Of a stretch of 64,000 bases of DNA, positions 1 through 7,598 are shown piece by piece. How positions within the stretch are numbered: the first letter of the stretch is position 1; each line of letters opens with the position of its first letter. The stretch is from the NCBI GenBank assembly GCA_022801595.1, contig JAAWSO010000002.1, positions 62,001 to 126,000 of the forward strand, given 5' to 3'. Source of the stretch: Clostridiales bacterium. Its GTDB lineage: Bacteria > Bacillota > Clostridia > Oscillospirales > Acutalibacteraceae. The notes beneath the pieces were generated by a model. The model made no database searches and was not told the DNA's origin. It worked only from the letters and a program-made list of their open reading frames with translations. Position numbers and translations under genes: made by a program.

Positions 1-7
1 GATGAGG

Positions 8-352
8 TTAGACCGCTGGGTCTTCCGAAAGCTCTAACTCCCCATTCCAGAAGGCGATTCCTCCGATATTCGTGATATGATGGTAGCCGATTTGGTGTAA
101 GATTTCGCAGGCGTTGCGGCTGCGGCTTCCGCTGAAGCAATAAACAAACAGCTTGGTATCTTTGTCAGGGATCACCTTCTGGATATGGGATACACGGTCA
201 ACAGGGAAATTCAAGCTTCCTGGGATGTGACCTTCCCGATATTCCGGCGGATTGCGAACGTCGATCAGTTTGATAGTTGGGTCGGCGGCCAAATGTTCTT
301 TGGCTTCGTCCATGGTAATGGACTTGCATTTGTGTCGAAATAGACCAAACAT
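8..352 (-). CDS. Rhodanese-domain sulfurtransferase, small single-domain
   Basis: A 114-residue cytoplasmic protein that is one rhodanese domain. It shows the CDC25-like LIDVRNPPEYREGHIPGS motif near residues 29-46 and the active-site loop YCFSGSRS near residue 71, whose cysteine would carry the persulfide. Such proteins (PspE/GlpE type) move sulfane sulfur to acceptors; the acceptor here is unknown. The start is set by AGGAGG just upstream of the ATG at 352. Its promoter lies at 459-488. It is transcribed away from the TetR-type gene and has no partner inside the window. The family call is firm; the physiological role is open. Confidence 0.9.
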   Translation of the reverse strand: MFGLFRHKCKSITMDEAKEHLAADPTIKLIDVRNPPEYREGHIPGSLNFPVDRVSHIQKVIPDKDTKLFVYCFSGSRSRNACEILHQIGYHHITNIGGIAFWNGELELSEDPAV

Positions 353-458
353 GGATGATTCCTCCTAAAAATATTTTGTAGCTGAAAAGTTGAAAGACTC
401 ACGATATTTTTGCCGGCTGGCTTGCAAAAACATCGAAAGAATTTTCCTTTACTCTTTT

Positions 459-488
459 ATTTTACCCTAAATTCCTAGATGATATCAA
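459..488 (-). promoter_or_regulatory. Promoter of the rhodanese gene
   Basis: On the minus strand, TTGATA (483-488) is followed by an 18-base spacer and TAAAAT (459-464). It is placed to drive the rhodanese gene. The leader between them carries a TTTTTGC/GCAAAAA hairpin near 402-432. Confidence 0.55.
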
Positions 489-550
489 GTAATAAATGTG
501 AAAAAAATATCATTTTAAAAAAATTAAATTTCTTTTCAAGAAACCATTTT

Positions 551-655
551 TATGATACAATAACACACAAAGGAATCCATGCGGGCAGCCATATTTTTTT
601 AAGGAAAGGCGGAGTACACGATATGCCCGCCGTAGGCGTAGTATCATGACCTGAA
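551..655 (+). repeat. Copy A of a recurring intergenic leader element
   Basis: An extended -10 (TG-A-TACAAT, 553-561) is followed by the start-region sequence AACACACAAAG. About 70 bases later comes TATGCCCGCCGTAGGCG and then GTATC. GCGGGCA (571-577) can pair with TGCCCGC (624-630), and GGCGG/CCGCC offers a competing pairing. It is related to copies at 4058, 9717 and 51311. It occupies most of the 480-base gap before the TetR-type gene. Confidence 0.5.
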
Positions 656-832
656 AATATTAACGGAATCGAAGACCCCGGGAATTTCTCAGAACATGGA
701 ATCATGAAAAAAGAGCGGTGTTCTTATGTTTTTCACAAGGTTTTTATAAGATACGATACTTCTATGGTATGAATGTTTCGGCGTTTTCAGAAGTATGTTT
801 ATTTTCCGCTTAACTGGATAAGGAGAATTTTT

Positions 833-1390
833 ATGTCACAAATTACCAAACAAGCTTTGGCCAACTCTCTGCGGAATTTATTGCAAAAAACCCCACTGGA
901 TAAAATTACCGTTAAGGAGTTGGTGGAGGACTGCGGCGTCAACCGCCAAACCTTTTATTACCATTTTCAGGATATTTACGATCTATTGGATTGGGTATTT
1001 ACCCGGGAGGCCGAGGACGCCATTGCGGAAAACAAAACTTACGAAACGTGGCAGCAGGGATTTTTGCAGGCGTTTCGCCGGGTGGAAGAACGGAAAAGTA
1101 TGATTCGGAATGTTTACAATTCCGCCGGACGTGATCACCTGGAACGCTATCTGTATCAGATGGTATATGATGTGCTGATTGATGTGATCCATGAGCTGGC
1201 AAAGGATCGAGCAGTTTCAGAGGAGGATCAGCGCTTTATCGCCAATTTTTATAAATGGGCGTTTGTAGGTCTGCTTCTGGAATGGATTCAGACTGGCATG
1301 AAGGAACGTCCGGAAACGATTATGGAAAAGCTGGCCAAACTGATTGCGGGCGATTTTCAGAGAGCCTTGGAAAAATATGAACAAATATGA
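833..1390 (+). CDS. TetR/AcrR-family transcriptional regulator
   Basis: A 185-residue DNA-binding regulator. The N-terminal helix-turn-helix reads KITVKELVEDCGVNRQTFYY (about residues 25-44), then HFQDIYDLLDWVF. This version is typical of the DhaS-like branch with a TetR_C_8/33-type C-terminal domain. The ATG at 833 was chosen because AGGAGA lies 8 bases before it; a longer frame from 773 lacks a good site. A copy of the recurring leader element lies upstream, giving a long 5' leader. Ligand and targets cannot be read from sequence. The convergent neighbour is a NapH-like protein. Confidence 0.88.
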   Translation: MSQITKQALANSLRNLLQKTPLDKITVKELVEDCGVNRQTFYYHFQDIYDLLDWVFTREAEDAIAENKTYETWQQGFLQAFRRVEERKSMIRNVYNSAGRDHLERYLYQMVYDVLIDVIHELAKDRAVSEEDQRFIANFYKWAFVGLLLEWIQTGMKERPETIMEKLAKLIAGDFQRALEKYEQI

Positions 1391-1393
1391 GGA

Positions 1394-1430
1394 AACGCCC
1401 TGCCAGAATGGTTCCGGCCGGGCGTCTTTC
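1394..1430. terminator. Convergent hairpin between TetR-type and NapH-like genes
   Basis: ACGCCC (1395-1400) pairs with GGGCGT (1420-1425), with an inner GCC/GGC pair. The T-run is short (CTTTC), so efficiency is uncertain. It sits between convergent genes. Confidence 0.45.
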
Positions 1431-1443
1431 GCGAAAAGGGAGA

Positions 1444-2097
1444 CTATTTTTTCATAGAGGTGTGGTTTTTCTCGGAAGAGGGAACCCCACAGACCGTGCA
1501 GGATTGAGCGGCTTTGGCTTCTTTGGGATGGCGGGCTTTGCAGATCATTTGAGTCATGGTACCCATGGGGCAGTATACGCACCAAGAGCGGGGTTTGAAA
1601 AACAGCATGGTAATCAGGCCCAAAACCGTAGAGGTCAGCATAACCCCATAGAATCCAAAGGCAAACTGAGCAACCCATGGAGAGGAAACCGCCGTATGGT
1701 TGGCCCAACTCCAAGGCAGACGGATGGTCCAAAGCAAGGTGACGGTTTCGCGGAGGTCATTGGCGCCTGCAAAGACCAAATAGGTCACATACAGCATGTT
1801 GAGAAACATGATCATAAAGAAGGTCAAAAAGCCATAACGGAACCATTTGGAACGCACCCAGGCTGGAATCGGGCGATTCCGGGAAAGATGGAGTTTTTCG
1901 CCCAGCAAGCTGAAGAGCTGGCCCCTGCCGCAGAACCGGTTGCAGTATGCTTTATTTCCCCGGATCACGGAGATGAGCAGAGGAGTCAAAAAGCAGATCA
2001 TTCCCAGCCAGGCAAATAAGATATTAACAAAGCCCAGAACCAGATATAGGCTGGACAAAATCCATAGGTAATCATACCACTTTTTCTTCTTTTTCAT
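1444..2097 (-). CDS. NapH-like membrane 4Fe-4S binding protein
   Basis: A 217-residue polytopic membrane protein with about four hydrophobic segments and two NapH/YccM-type (Fer4_5) cysteine clusters. The first is CNRFCGRGQLFSLL near residue 52 and the second is CVYCPMGTMTQMIC near residue 175. A short CTVCG tail resembles the start of a ferredoxin cluster that is not completed. In known families such proteins pass electrons across or along the membrane. The ATG at 2097 overlaps the stop of the ferredoxin gene upstream (ATGA), so the two are probably co-translated. The electron donor and final acceptor are unknown. Confidence 0.82.
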   Translation of the reverse strand: MKKKKKWYDYLWILSSLYLVLGFVNILFAWLGMICFLTPLLISVIRGNKAYCNRFCGRGQLFSLLGEKLHLSRNRPIPAWVRSKWFRYGFLTFFMIMFLNMLYVTYLVFAGANDLRETVTLLWTIRLPWSWANHTAVSSPWVAQFAFGFYGVMLTSTVLGLITMLFFKPRSWCVYCPMGTMTQMICKARHPKEAKAAQSCTVCGVPSSEKNHTSMKK

Positions 2098-2300
2098 GAT
2101 TGCGCCGCCTCCCTTGCCACGATCGTAATCACACTGGCTGGGCAGGCCTTGGCGCACAATCCACATCCAATGCAGGTATCTTCCGCCACAATCGCATAAA
2201 TCCCCAAGGGGATTGTAATGGCGCCCTTGGGACAGACCTTGACGCAGCATCCGCAAGAAACGCATTCTTTTTGGTTGACTTGGGCTTTTCGTTTTGCCAT
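2094..2300 (-). CDS. 2[4Fe-4S] ferredoxin
   Basis: A 68-residue soluble ferredoxin with two complete clusters: CVSCGCCVKVCP near residue 13 and CIGCGLCAKACP near residue 42. It starts at 2300 behind AGGAGG. Its stop overlaps the start of the NapH-like gene, so it is probably the direct electron partner of that membrane protein. The promoter has an extended -10 (TG-C-TATACT, 2333-2338). A perfect inverted repeat at 2359-2377 covers the place of the -35 box, which suggests control by a bound regulator. Confidence 0.93.
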   Translation of the reverse strand: MAKRKAQVNQKECVSCGCCVKVCPKGAITIPLGIYAIVAEDTCIGCGLCAKACPASVITIVAREAAQS

Positions 2301-2332
2301 TGGAGTTCCTCCTGTTGTAGTACTGTAAAGCC

Positions 2333-2377
2333 AGTATAGCAGAGAGGAGGAAGAAAGTTCCGTGACTTTATCACGGA
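2333..2377 (-). promoter_or_regulatory. Ferredoxin/NapH-like promoter with inverted-repeat operator
   Basis: TATACT preceded by TG-C (2333-2338 on the minus strand) is the -10. TCCGTGA-CTTTA-TCACGGA (2359-2377) is a perfect 7+7 inverted repeat about 20 bases upstream, where the -35 would be. The arms resemble Crp/Fnr-family half-sites (GTGA/TCAC). It could also act as a weak terminator for the FkbM gene, which ends at 2381. Confidence 0.5.
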
Positions 2378-2380
2378 TTC

Positions 2381-3442
2381 TTAGTTGCTCAGGTTGGCAT
2401 AAAAATTGGATTCCCAAGCCGGAATATAAGGGTGGTGGCGGAAATGAAAGCGGTATTCCGGCACATAGGAATGGACTTGCAAAGGAAGTTGGAACATGTC
2501 TTCGTTGCGGTGGTATGCGCATAGATAGAGCTTAGGCCGATCCCGGAGGATGGTTCGTTTGGCTCCCTCCAACGCCTGGCGTTCGCTGCCTTCAATATCC
2601 ATCTTCAGCAGGGTGATCGGGCCGGGAATTCGGTTGTCAACAGCGTCGACTTCCACCGGGATTTCCCCTTTGCCAAACCTGGAATTTCGTCCCCCTTGAC
2701 GCTGAAAGGATAGGGTGTCTGGATGGCTCCAAGCGCCCAGGTGAAAAGGCTGGAAGCGTTCCAGGTGTTCCATGTTGCGCAGCAGTTTTTGAAAGTTTTT
2801 GCTGTCCGGTTCAAAGGCGTAAAGCCGGCGGTACTGCCCGCCGGTGGCGGTTAGGAATTCCCGGATCGTATCCCCGTCATAGGCTCCCAAGTCTACCATT
2901 GTTTCCTGCGATCCAAGGCGAAGAAGGTGGGAATAGACCTCCTCCTTTTCCGTTTCACAGCGGAACAGATACTCGATGTTTCCGCTGACCTTAAAGCGCA
3001 GGACATCCAGGTAGATTTGGCGGGAACGCTCGTCCGCCAGCAGGGAAAAGGCTTGGTCAAATTCCACTTCGTGTTCCTGGATGAATTCCCGGGTAAACAG
3101 CCCGCTGCCCGCGACCGGAATGGTAGGGGAAAGGATCCGATGCTGTTGGTTCATAGCCCGGATACGCTCCATGGTTGGGCGGTCGTGGACGGCAAAAGAC
3201 ATCACGGTCAGGAAGTCGGGGTAGGTTTCGCAGACCGCCTGGTAGGTTTGTACCGGATATCCCCGGAAGGAGTGGCCGCGGACAAAGCCATCGCTAGCGA
3301 ATATGGCGGACACCGTGATTCCGTATTCCTGCAGGACAGAAAAAATCTGATCGGCTCCATTTCCCATACCGTAGATAACAATAGGCAGGCCGCTGTCCCG
3401 CAGAGTGTCCCAAATGTTTTGATCGTGAATGAATTCCAGCAT
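2381..3442 (-). CDS. FkbM-family methyltransferase with N-terminal Rossmann-like domain
   Basis: A 353-residue protein. Residues about 15-60 look like a nucleotide-binding fold (PIVIYGMGNGADQIFSVL). The C-terminal half carries FkbM SAM-methyltransferase motifs: MVDLGAYDGDTIREFL near residue 180 and LLKMDIEGSERQALEGA near residue 290. Family members methylate sugars or polyketides, and the substrate here is unknown. ATG at 3442 was chosen for its AGAGGG site. A near-consensus promoter lies just upstream. No glycan genes adjoin it, so it appears to be a stand-alone transcription unit. Confidence 0.85.
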   Translation of the reverse strand: MLEFIHDQNIWDTLRDSGLPIVIYGMGNGADQIFSVLQEYGITVSAIFASDGFVRGHSFRGYPVQTYQAVCETYPDFLTVMSFAVHDRPTMERIRAMNQQHRILSPTIPVAGSGLFTREFIQEHEVEFDQAFSLLADERSRQIYLDVLRFKVSGNIEYLFRCETEKEEVYSHLLRLGSQETMVDLGAYDGDTIREFLTATGGQYRRLYAFEPDSKNFQKLLRNMEHLERFQPFHLGAWSHPDTLSFQRQGGRNSRFGKGEIPVEVDAVDNRIPGPITLLKMDIEGSERQALEGAKRTILRDRPKLYLCAYHRNEDMFQLPLQVHSYVPEYRFHFRHHPYIPAWESNFYANLSN

Positions 3443-3467
3443 GATTACACCCTCTGGTTTTTCTTTC

Positions 3468-3496
3468 ATTATAAAAGAAGAAGAGAAAAGAGTCAA
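3468..3496 (-). promoter_or_regulatory. Promoter of the FkbM methyltransferase gene
   Basis: TTGACT (3491-3496), a 17-base spacer and a perfect TATAAT (3468-3473) on the minus strand. Confidence 0.75.
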
Positions 3497-3572
3497 ATTG
3501 TGCGGATTTCTCTTGTAATTTACTGTGAAATATGGTAGGGTTTTCAATAAGAACTGTGAGGAGGAATGGAAT

Positions 3573-4007
3573 ATGATGAGGAGATTGCTGGGTACTTCCT
3601 TTGGATACCTGTTGGCAGGTCTAGCCGGGGGCGTATTTTATCGGGAGTTTACTAAATTTCAGGGCTTTGATGGGCGGACAACCTTAAGCTTTGTGCATTT
3701 GCATTTGCTGGTGCTGGGAATGGTTTTCTTCCTGGTGGTTCTAATTTTAGATCGTCTGTTTCAGATTACGCAAAGCAAGCTGTTCCCTGTGTTCTTTGGG
3801 ATTTATAATGCCGGAATCGTGGTTTCTGTGTCCTGTATGGTGGCTCGCGGCGTGACTCAGGTGCTGGGTACGGATTTGTCTTCTGGAGCAGATGCGGCGA
3901 TTTCCGGAGTATCCGGATTGGGACATATCTTGCTGGGAGCCGGACTCGTTATACTGTTTATTTTGTTATTCCAGAAAATCAAACGGGAAACAGTCGCCCA
4001 GGCATAA
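3573..4007 (+). CDS. DUF2871-type small membrane protein
   Basis: A 144-residue integral membrane protein with four predicted transmembrane helices and a histidine-containing FVHLHLLVLGMVFF segment in the second. This is the pattern of the DUF2871 family, whose function is not known. The start at 3573 follows GAGGAGG (3558-3564) by eight bases. The preceding gene is divergent. Downstream is copy D of the recurring leader element, so it is probably monocistronic. Confidence 0.72.
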   Translation: MMRRLLGTSFGYLLAGLAGGVFYREFTKFQGFDGRTTLSFVHLHLLVLGMVFFLVVLILDRLFQITQSKLFPVFFGIYNAGIVVSVSCMVARGVTQVLGTDLSSGADAAISGVSGLGHILLGAGLVILFILLFQKIKRETVAQA

Positions 4008-4057
4008 AAAAATGTTTGGAATCTTGTTTGTTTTGGCACTATATTTTAAAACATACA

Positions 4058-4196
4058 TATGGTACAATATTCGCAGTGAGGTTGCAAGCGCGGGTATTTG
4101 GGTGCACCGGTGGCTGCCCAATCAGGCAACCGAAGGGAACGTGCGCGGCTTGCTCACCGCAGGTGTGGTACAATAATCATACAAAGAGCCAATTTT
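4058..4196 (+). repeat. Copy D of the recurring leader element, with flanking repeat promoters
   Basis: It opens with TG-G-TACAAT (4060-4068) and closes with another TG-G-TACAATAATCATACAAAG starting at 4165. Between them GCAAGC-GCG (about 4084) pairs with CGCGGCTTGC (4144-4153), and TTGGG/CCCAA forms an inner arm. The core AACGTGCGC then TCACCGCAGGTGTGG closely matches the copy at 51371. It precedes the 44-residue protein gene, and the right-hand repeat could be that gene's own promoter. Confidence 0.55.
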
Positions 4197-4225
4197 GATG
4201 CAAGCGAAGAAAGGTGGTCAATCAG

Positions 4226-4360
4226 ATGGAAGAAAAGAAAACCATGCAAAACCAATTGACGGAGAAAGAAAAGGAAGCGTTGCGGCAGCAGGCCGTTGAG
4301 GACGAGCGGGAAGAGATGGACGACTACCTGGAAGAGCAGGGCATCCAAATCCGCCAGTAG
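4226..4360 (+). CDS. Small charged protein, 44 residues, unknown function
   Basis: Starts MEEKKTMQNQLTEKEKEALR and ends EEQGIQIRQ. It is almost entirely charged or polar residues, very acidic in the second half, and should form one long amphipathic helix. GAAAGGTGG lies about nine bases upstream of the ATG. It has a promoter (extended -10 near 4168) and a terminator (4400-4440), so it is a complete transcription unit. I do not recognise a family. A small regulatory or scaffold protein is possible, but that is a guess. Confidence 0.6.
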   Translation: MEEKKTMQNQLTEKEKEALRQQAVEDEREEMDDYLEEQGIQIRQ

Positions 4361-4399
4361 GCGAATCATTCGGGATCACAACAAAAATAGGAAGCTTAC

Positions 4400-4440
4400 C
4401 AAATCCTCCGCCGGGAATCGTCCGGTAGGGGGATTTTTGC
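4400..4440 (+). terminator. Terminator after the 44-residue protein gene
   Basis: AATCCtCCgCCGG pairs imperfectly with CCGGtAgGGGGATT, followed by TTTTTG. Confidence 0.7.
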
Positions 4441-4542
4441 GTTCAAGCACGCGTTTCTTTCTACCATATTGGTTGTTTTTCAAAAAAGCAAAAAATATTT
4501 GGGAAAGATAGGGATCGCTATTGAAAGCCAAAATCAGCAAAT

Positions 4543-4582
4543 AAAAAACGGCTGGAACAGGAGAAAGCCTGCCAGCCGTTTG
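4543..4582 (-). terminator. Terminator of the hydCBA operon
   Basis: AAACGGCTGG (4546-4555) pairs with CCAGCCGTTT (4572-4581). Read on the minus strand it ends in a T-run. Confidence 0.85.
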
Positions 4583-4585
4583 TGT

Positions 4586-6328
4586 TTATTCGACGTTTTC
4601 CCAGGTGGTTTTTTTCTGCTTGTGATAATGAGTATGGAGCAGATGATGAGCTTTTTCACTCAGAGGAGCGCCCAAATAATCCTGGTATAGCGTGATGACT
4701 TCTGGATTCTCATGAGACTTCCGGTAAACCATGCTGCCGTCAATGTCATATAAGGAATCCTGACGCATTTTCTTAATGTCAAAGGTGGTATTAACTGGTT
4801 GGCCGCCGCCGCCGATACATCCGCCGGGACAGGCCATCACTTCAATAAACGTGTAGTCCGCAGTGCCGTCTTTGATCATCTGAAGGACAGTTTCTGCATT
4901 TTTTAGGCCGTGGGCAATGGCGACCTTTACCGGCGTATCCCCCAGAGCAATGGTAGCTTCCTTTACGCCTTCGTTTCCCCGAACCGCTTCAAACTCCAGC
5001 TTTTCCAGAGTCTGTCCCGTGTAGGCCTCAGCTACGGTCCGCAGAGCGGCTTCCATGACGCCGCCGGTCGCGCCGAAAATAGCGCCTGCGCCGCTGCCAA
5101 GCCCCAGAGGGCTGTCAAAGCTGCTTTCCGGCAGGTTGGGGAAATCCAGCCCCACGTATTTGATCATTTTGGTCAGTTCCCGGGTGGTGATGACAATATC
5201 CACATCCCGGACGCCATCGGCTTCCATCTCTGGGCGGGCAGCCTCGTATTTTTTTGCCACGCAGGGCATGACCGACACCGTTACGATATCTTTTGGGTCA
5301 ATGCCGGCTGCCTGGCTGTAATAGGACTTGGAGAGCGCGCCGAAGATTTGCTGGGGGGATTTTGCGGTGGACAAGTGGTCCAACAGGTCACTGTGATGCT
5401 TTTCGATATACGTGATCCAGCCTGGGCTGCAAGAAGTGATCATAGGCAGCTTGCCGCCATTTTTGATCCGATCCAGCAGTTCATGGCCTTCTTCCATAAT
5501 CGTAACGTCGGCGGAGAAATTGGTATCAAAGACTTTATCAAAGCCGATGATGCGCAGCGCGCTGACCATTTTCCCAGTGACAATGCTGGCCTTGGCCATG
5601 CCGAAACCGTCGCCCAAAGCAACCCGTACTGACGGGGCCACCTGCACAATCACATGTTTCTTTGGGTTATGAAGCGCGTCCCACACCTTTTGGGTATCGT
5701 CCTTCTCTACAATGGAACCTACAGGACAGACGGTGCTGCATTGGCCGCAAAGCACGCAGTCCGTTTCCTCAAAGGGCATATGATACGCGGTCGTAACCAT
5801 AAACTGGTCCGAACGGTTGGCGTAGGTCAGGGCGGAAATTCCTTGGCTTTCCGTGCAGGCTTTCACACATCGGCCGCAGCGGATGCATTTGGCATGATCC
5901 CGGATCAGACTGGGGTTGCTGTCCTGAATCGGATGCCTGGCCGCTACATTGGGCAGCTTGGGGCTCAGGATATTAAAGCGGCTGCACAGGCTTTGCAGCT
6001 CGCAGTTTTGATTCCGGGGACAGGCGAGGCAGTCCTGATCGTGATTGGCTAAGATCATTTGCAGGATACCTACTTGAGTATCCCGTACCTTTTGGGTATC
6101 GGTATGAATTTCCATGCCCTCCCACACTAGGGTAGAACAGGCGGCCAGCAGCTTCCGGCTGCCGACTACTTCGACCACGCACATCCGGCAATGGGCCTTG
6201 ACCGCTTGATCTGGGAAATAGCAGAGGTGAGGGATGTCGATGCTGACCTTTTTGGCTGCGTCGATGATCCGGGTGCCTTTTTCCACTTCCAGAGGCATAT
6301 TATTGATCGTGATATGTACCATTTCCAT
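4586..6328 (-). CDS. hydA: [FeFe] hydrogenase catalytic subunit HydA (bifurcating type)
   Basis: A 580-residue cytoplasmic iron hydrogenase that makes or takes up H2. In order: an N-terminal [2Fe-2S] domain (cysteines at about 36-51), a His-ligated cluster (HDQDCLACPRNQNCELQ, about 96-112), two 4Fe-4S clusters (CIRCGRCVKAC and CVLCGQCSTVC), then the H-cluster domain. Its motifs are TSCSPGW, MPCVAKKYE and MACPGGCIGGGGQP. The first reads TSCS rather than the textbook TSCC; I cannot tell here how common that is in this subgroup. Downstream of hydC and hydB, it is the last gene of a three-gene operon. The complex should couple H2 with ferredoxin and NAD(P). Confidence 0.95.
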   Translation of the reverse strand: MEMVHITINNMPLEVEKGTRIIDAAKKVSIDIPHLCYFPDQAVKAHCRMCVVEVVGSRKLLAACSTLVWEGMEIHTDTQKVRDTQVGILQMILANHDQDCLACPRNQNCELQSLCSRFNILSPKLPNVAARHPIQDSNPSLIRDHAKCIRCGRCVKACTESQGISALTYANRSDQFMVTTAYHMPFEETDCVLCGQCSTVCPVGSIVEKDDTQKVWDALHNPKKHVIVQVAPSVRVALGDGFGMAKASIVTGKMVSALRIIGFDKVFDTNFSADVTIMEEGHELLDRIKNGGKLPMITSCSPGWITYIEKHHSDLLDHLSTAKSPQQIFGALSKSYYSQAAGIDPKDIVTVSVMPCVAKKYEAARPEMEADGVRDVDIVITTRELTKMIKYVGLDFPNLPESSFDSPLGLGSGAGAIFGATGGVMEAALRTVAEAYTGQTLEKLEFEAVRGNEGVKEATIALGDTPVKVAIAHGLKNAETVLQMIKDGTADYTFIEVMACPGGCIGGGGQPVNTTFDIKKMRQDSLYDIDGSMVYRKSHENPEVITLYQDYLGAPLSEKAHHLLHTHYHKQKKTTWENVE

Positions 6329-6329
6329 C

Positions 6330-7586
6330 TTAGTTCCCCTCCGTTCTCACTGCAAAGATTTCTGGGAACCGCTCCATGGCGCAGGTGAACGCGCTTTGAG
6401 CGGTTTCTCCCAGGCCGCACAGGGAAGCGTTTTTCATAATCATGCAGATGTTTTTCATCGTTGCCAAATCTTGTGCCGTGTGGGTTTTGTCTGCGATCTT
6501 TTCCAGCATCCGTTTCATCTGGGTGTTGCCTTCCCGGCACGGGGTGCATTGTCCGCAGCTTTCATGAGAAAAAAAGGCTTGGGTGATGCGCAGGAAGTTC
6601 AGCACAGAGGTACGCTGATCGACAACCAGAATTGCCCCAGAGCCAACGCCCACGCCAGCCGCAGACAAATCCTCATAAGTGTATGGGGTGTCTAAAATGT
6701 CAGCGGAGGCAATTTTGCCGGATGCGCCGCCGAATTGGATCAATTGAATTTCATTGTCATCGGTTACGCCGCCGGCCAGGTCATAGATGATTTCCCGCAC
6801 GGTCACGCCGAAGGGGATCTCAAATGCGCCGGGTTTCTTGACATTGCCAGCCACGCTGATCATTTTGGTGCCCATAGAGCCAGGGGTGCCATAGGTTTGG
6901 TATTCGTTCTGGTCGTCCAGCAGAATGCTGGGAACGAGGCAGAGGCTTTCCACGTTGTTGACGCAGGTGGGGAGATGGAACAGGCCGCACTGCTTGATAA
7001 ACGGCGGTTTCATCCGCGGGCGGCCGCTTTTGCCTTCCATGGATTCCACCAGAGCGGTGCCTTCTCCACAAACGTAAGCGCCTGCTCCAGAGTATAGATG
7101 AAGCTGGTAGGAGAAGCCTTCTTTACCTAGGATATTCTTGCCCAGATACCCCTTTTTTTCCGCTTGCTCCATGGCGTTGAGAAGCAGGGGACGCAGGTGG
7201 GCGTATTCCTCCCGCATATAGATATAACCATTTTGCGCGCCTACGCTGTAGCCGGCGATGATCATGGCTTCGATTAGGCGGAAGGGGTCGTTTTCGATTA
7301 GGGTGCGGTCTTTGAACGTACAGGGTTCGCCTTCGTCGGCATTGCAGATCACAACCTTATCCGGTTTGTCTACTTCCCTGGCCTGCCGCCATTTTTTGCC
7401 CATGTCATACCCAGCGCCGCCCCGGCCCTTAATGGCGCAGGCGGCGAGGCGGTCGGCGATTTCTTCCCCGGTCATGGCGATGGCTTTTTTTAGTGCGGAA
7501 AACCCGCCGACACTCTCATAGGAGTCGATGGAGCTGCGGTCGTATTTTCCAAAGTTCCGAGTCATAAAGGATACTGTGTTTCCCAT
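6330..7586 (-). CDS. hydB: Hydrogenase diaphorase subunit HydB (NuoF-like)
   Basis: A 418-residue flavoprotein subunit that would exchange electrons with a pyridine nucleotide. It shows the FMN/nucleotide glycine loop GRGGAGYDMG, NADEGEPCTFKDR, GAGAYVCGEGTALVESMEG and the N3-type cluster CGQCTPCREGN. Typical HydB is near 600 residues with an extra N-terminal [2Fe-2S] domain and C-terminal 4Fe-4S domains. This one lacks both and is NuoF-core size. In CGEGTAL the second glutamate of the usual CGEETAL is glycine, and the usual aromatic GAGFPTG-KWSF pocket is altered to GAGYDMG-KWRQ. AGGAGG precedes the ATG; hydA begins two bases after its stop. Confidence 0.92.
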   Translation of the reverse strand: MGNTVSFMTRNFGKYDRSSIDSYESVGGFSALKKAIAMTGEEIADRLAACAIKGRGGAGYDMGKKWRQAREVDKPDKVVICNADEGEPCTFKDRTLIENDPFRLIEAMIIAGYSVGAQNGYIYMREEYAHLRPLLLNAMEQAEKKGYLGKNILGKEGFSYQLHLYSGAGAYVCGEGTALVESMEGKSGRPRMKPPFIKQCGLFHLPTCVNNVESLCLVPSILLDDQNEYQTYGTPGSMGTKMISVAGNVKKPGAFEIPFGVTVREIIYDLAGGVTDDNEIQLIQFGGASGKIASADILDTPYTYEDLSAAGVGVGSGAILVVDQRTSVLNFLRITQAFFSHESCGQCTPCREGNTQMKRMLEKIADKTHTAQDLATMKNICMIMKNASLCGLGETAQSAFTCAMERFPEIFAVRTEGN

Positions 7587-7598
7587 TGTCGTTCCCTC

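Noticed and set aside
1217..1732. Minus-strand frame spanning the end of the TetR-type gene and the NapH-like gene
   Set aside because: Overlaps two supported genes in other frames and has no start signal.
5405..5440. HydA motif TSCSPGW instead of TSCCPGW as evidence of an unusual hydrogenase
   Set aside because: The second position is variable across [FeFe] subgroups as far as I recall, and I cannot check how common Ser is here, so no special claim is made.
4910..5632. Long plus-strand frame inside hydA
   Set aside because: Antisense shadow of the hydrogenase, with no family signal and no ribosome site.
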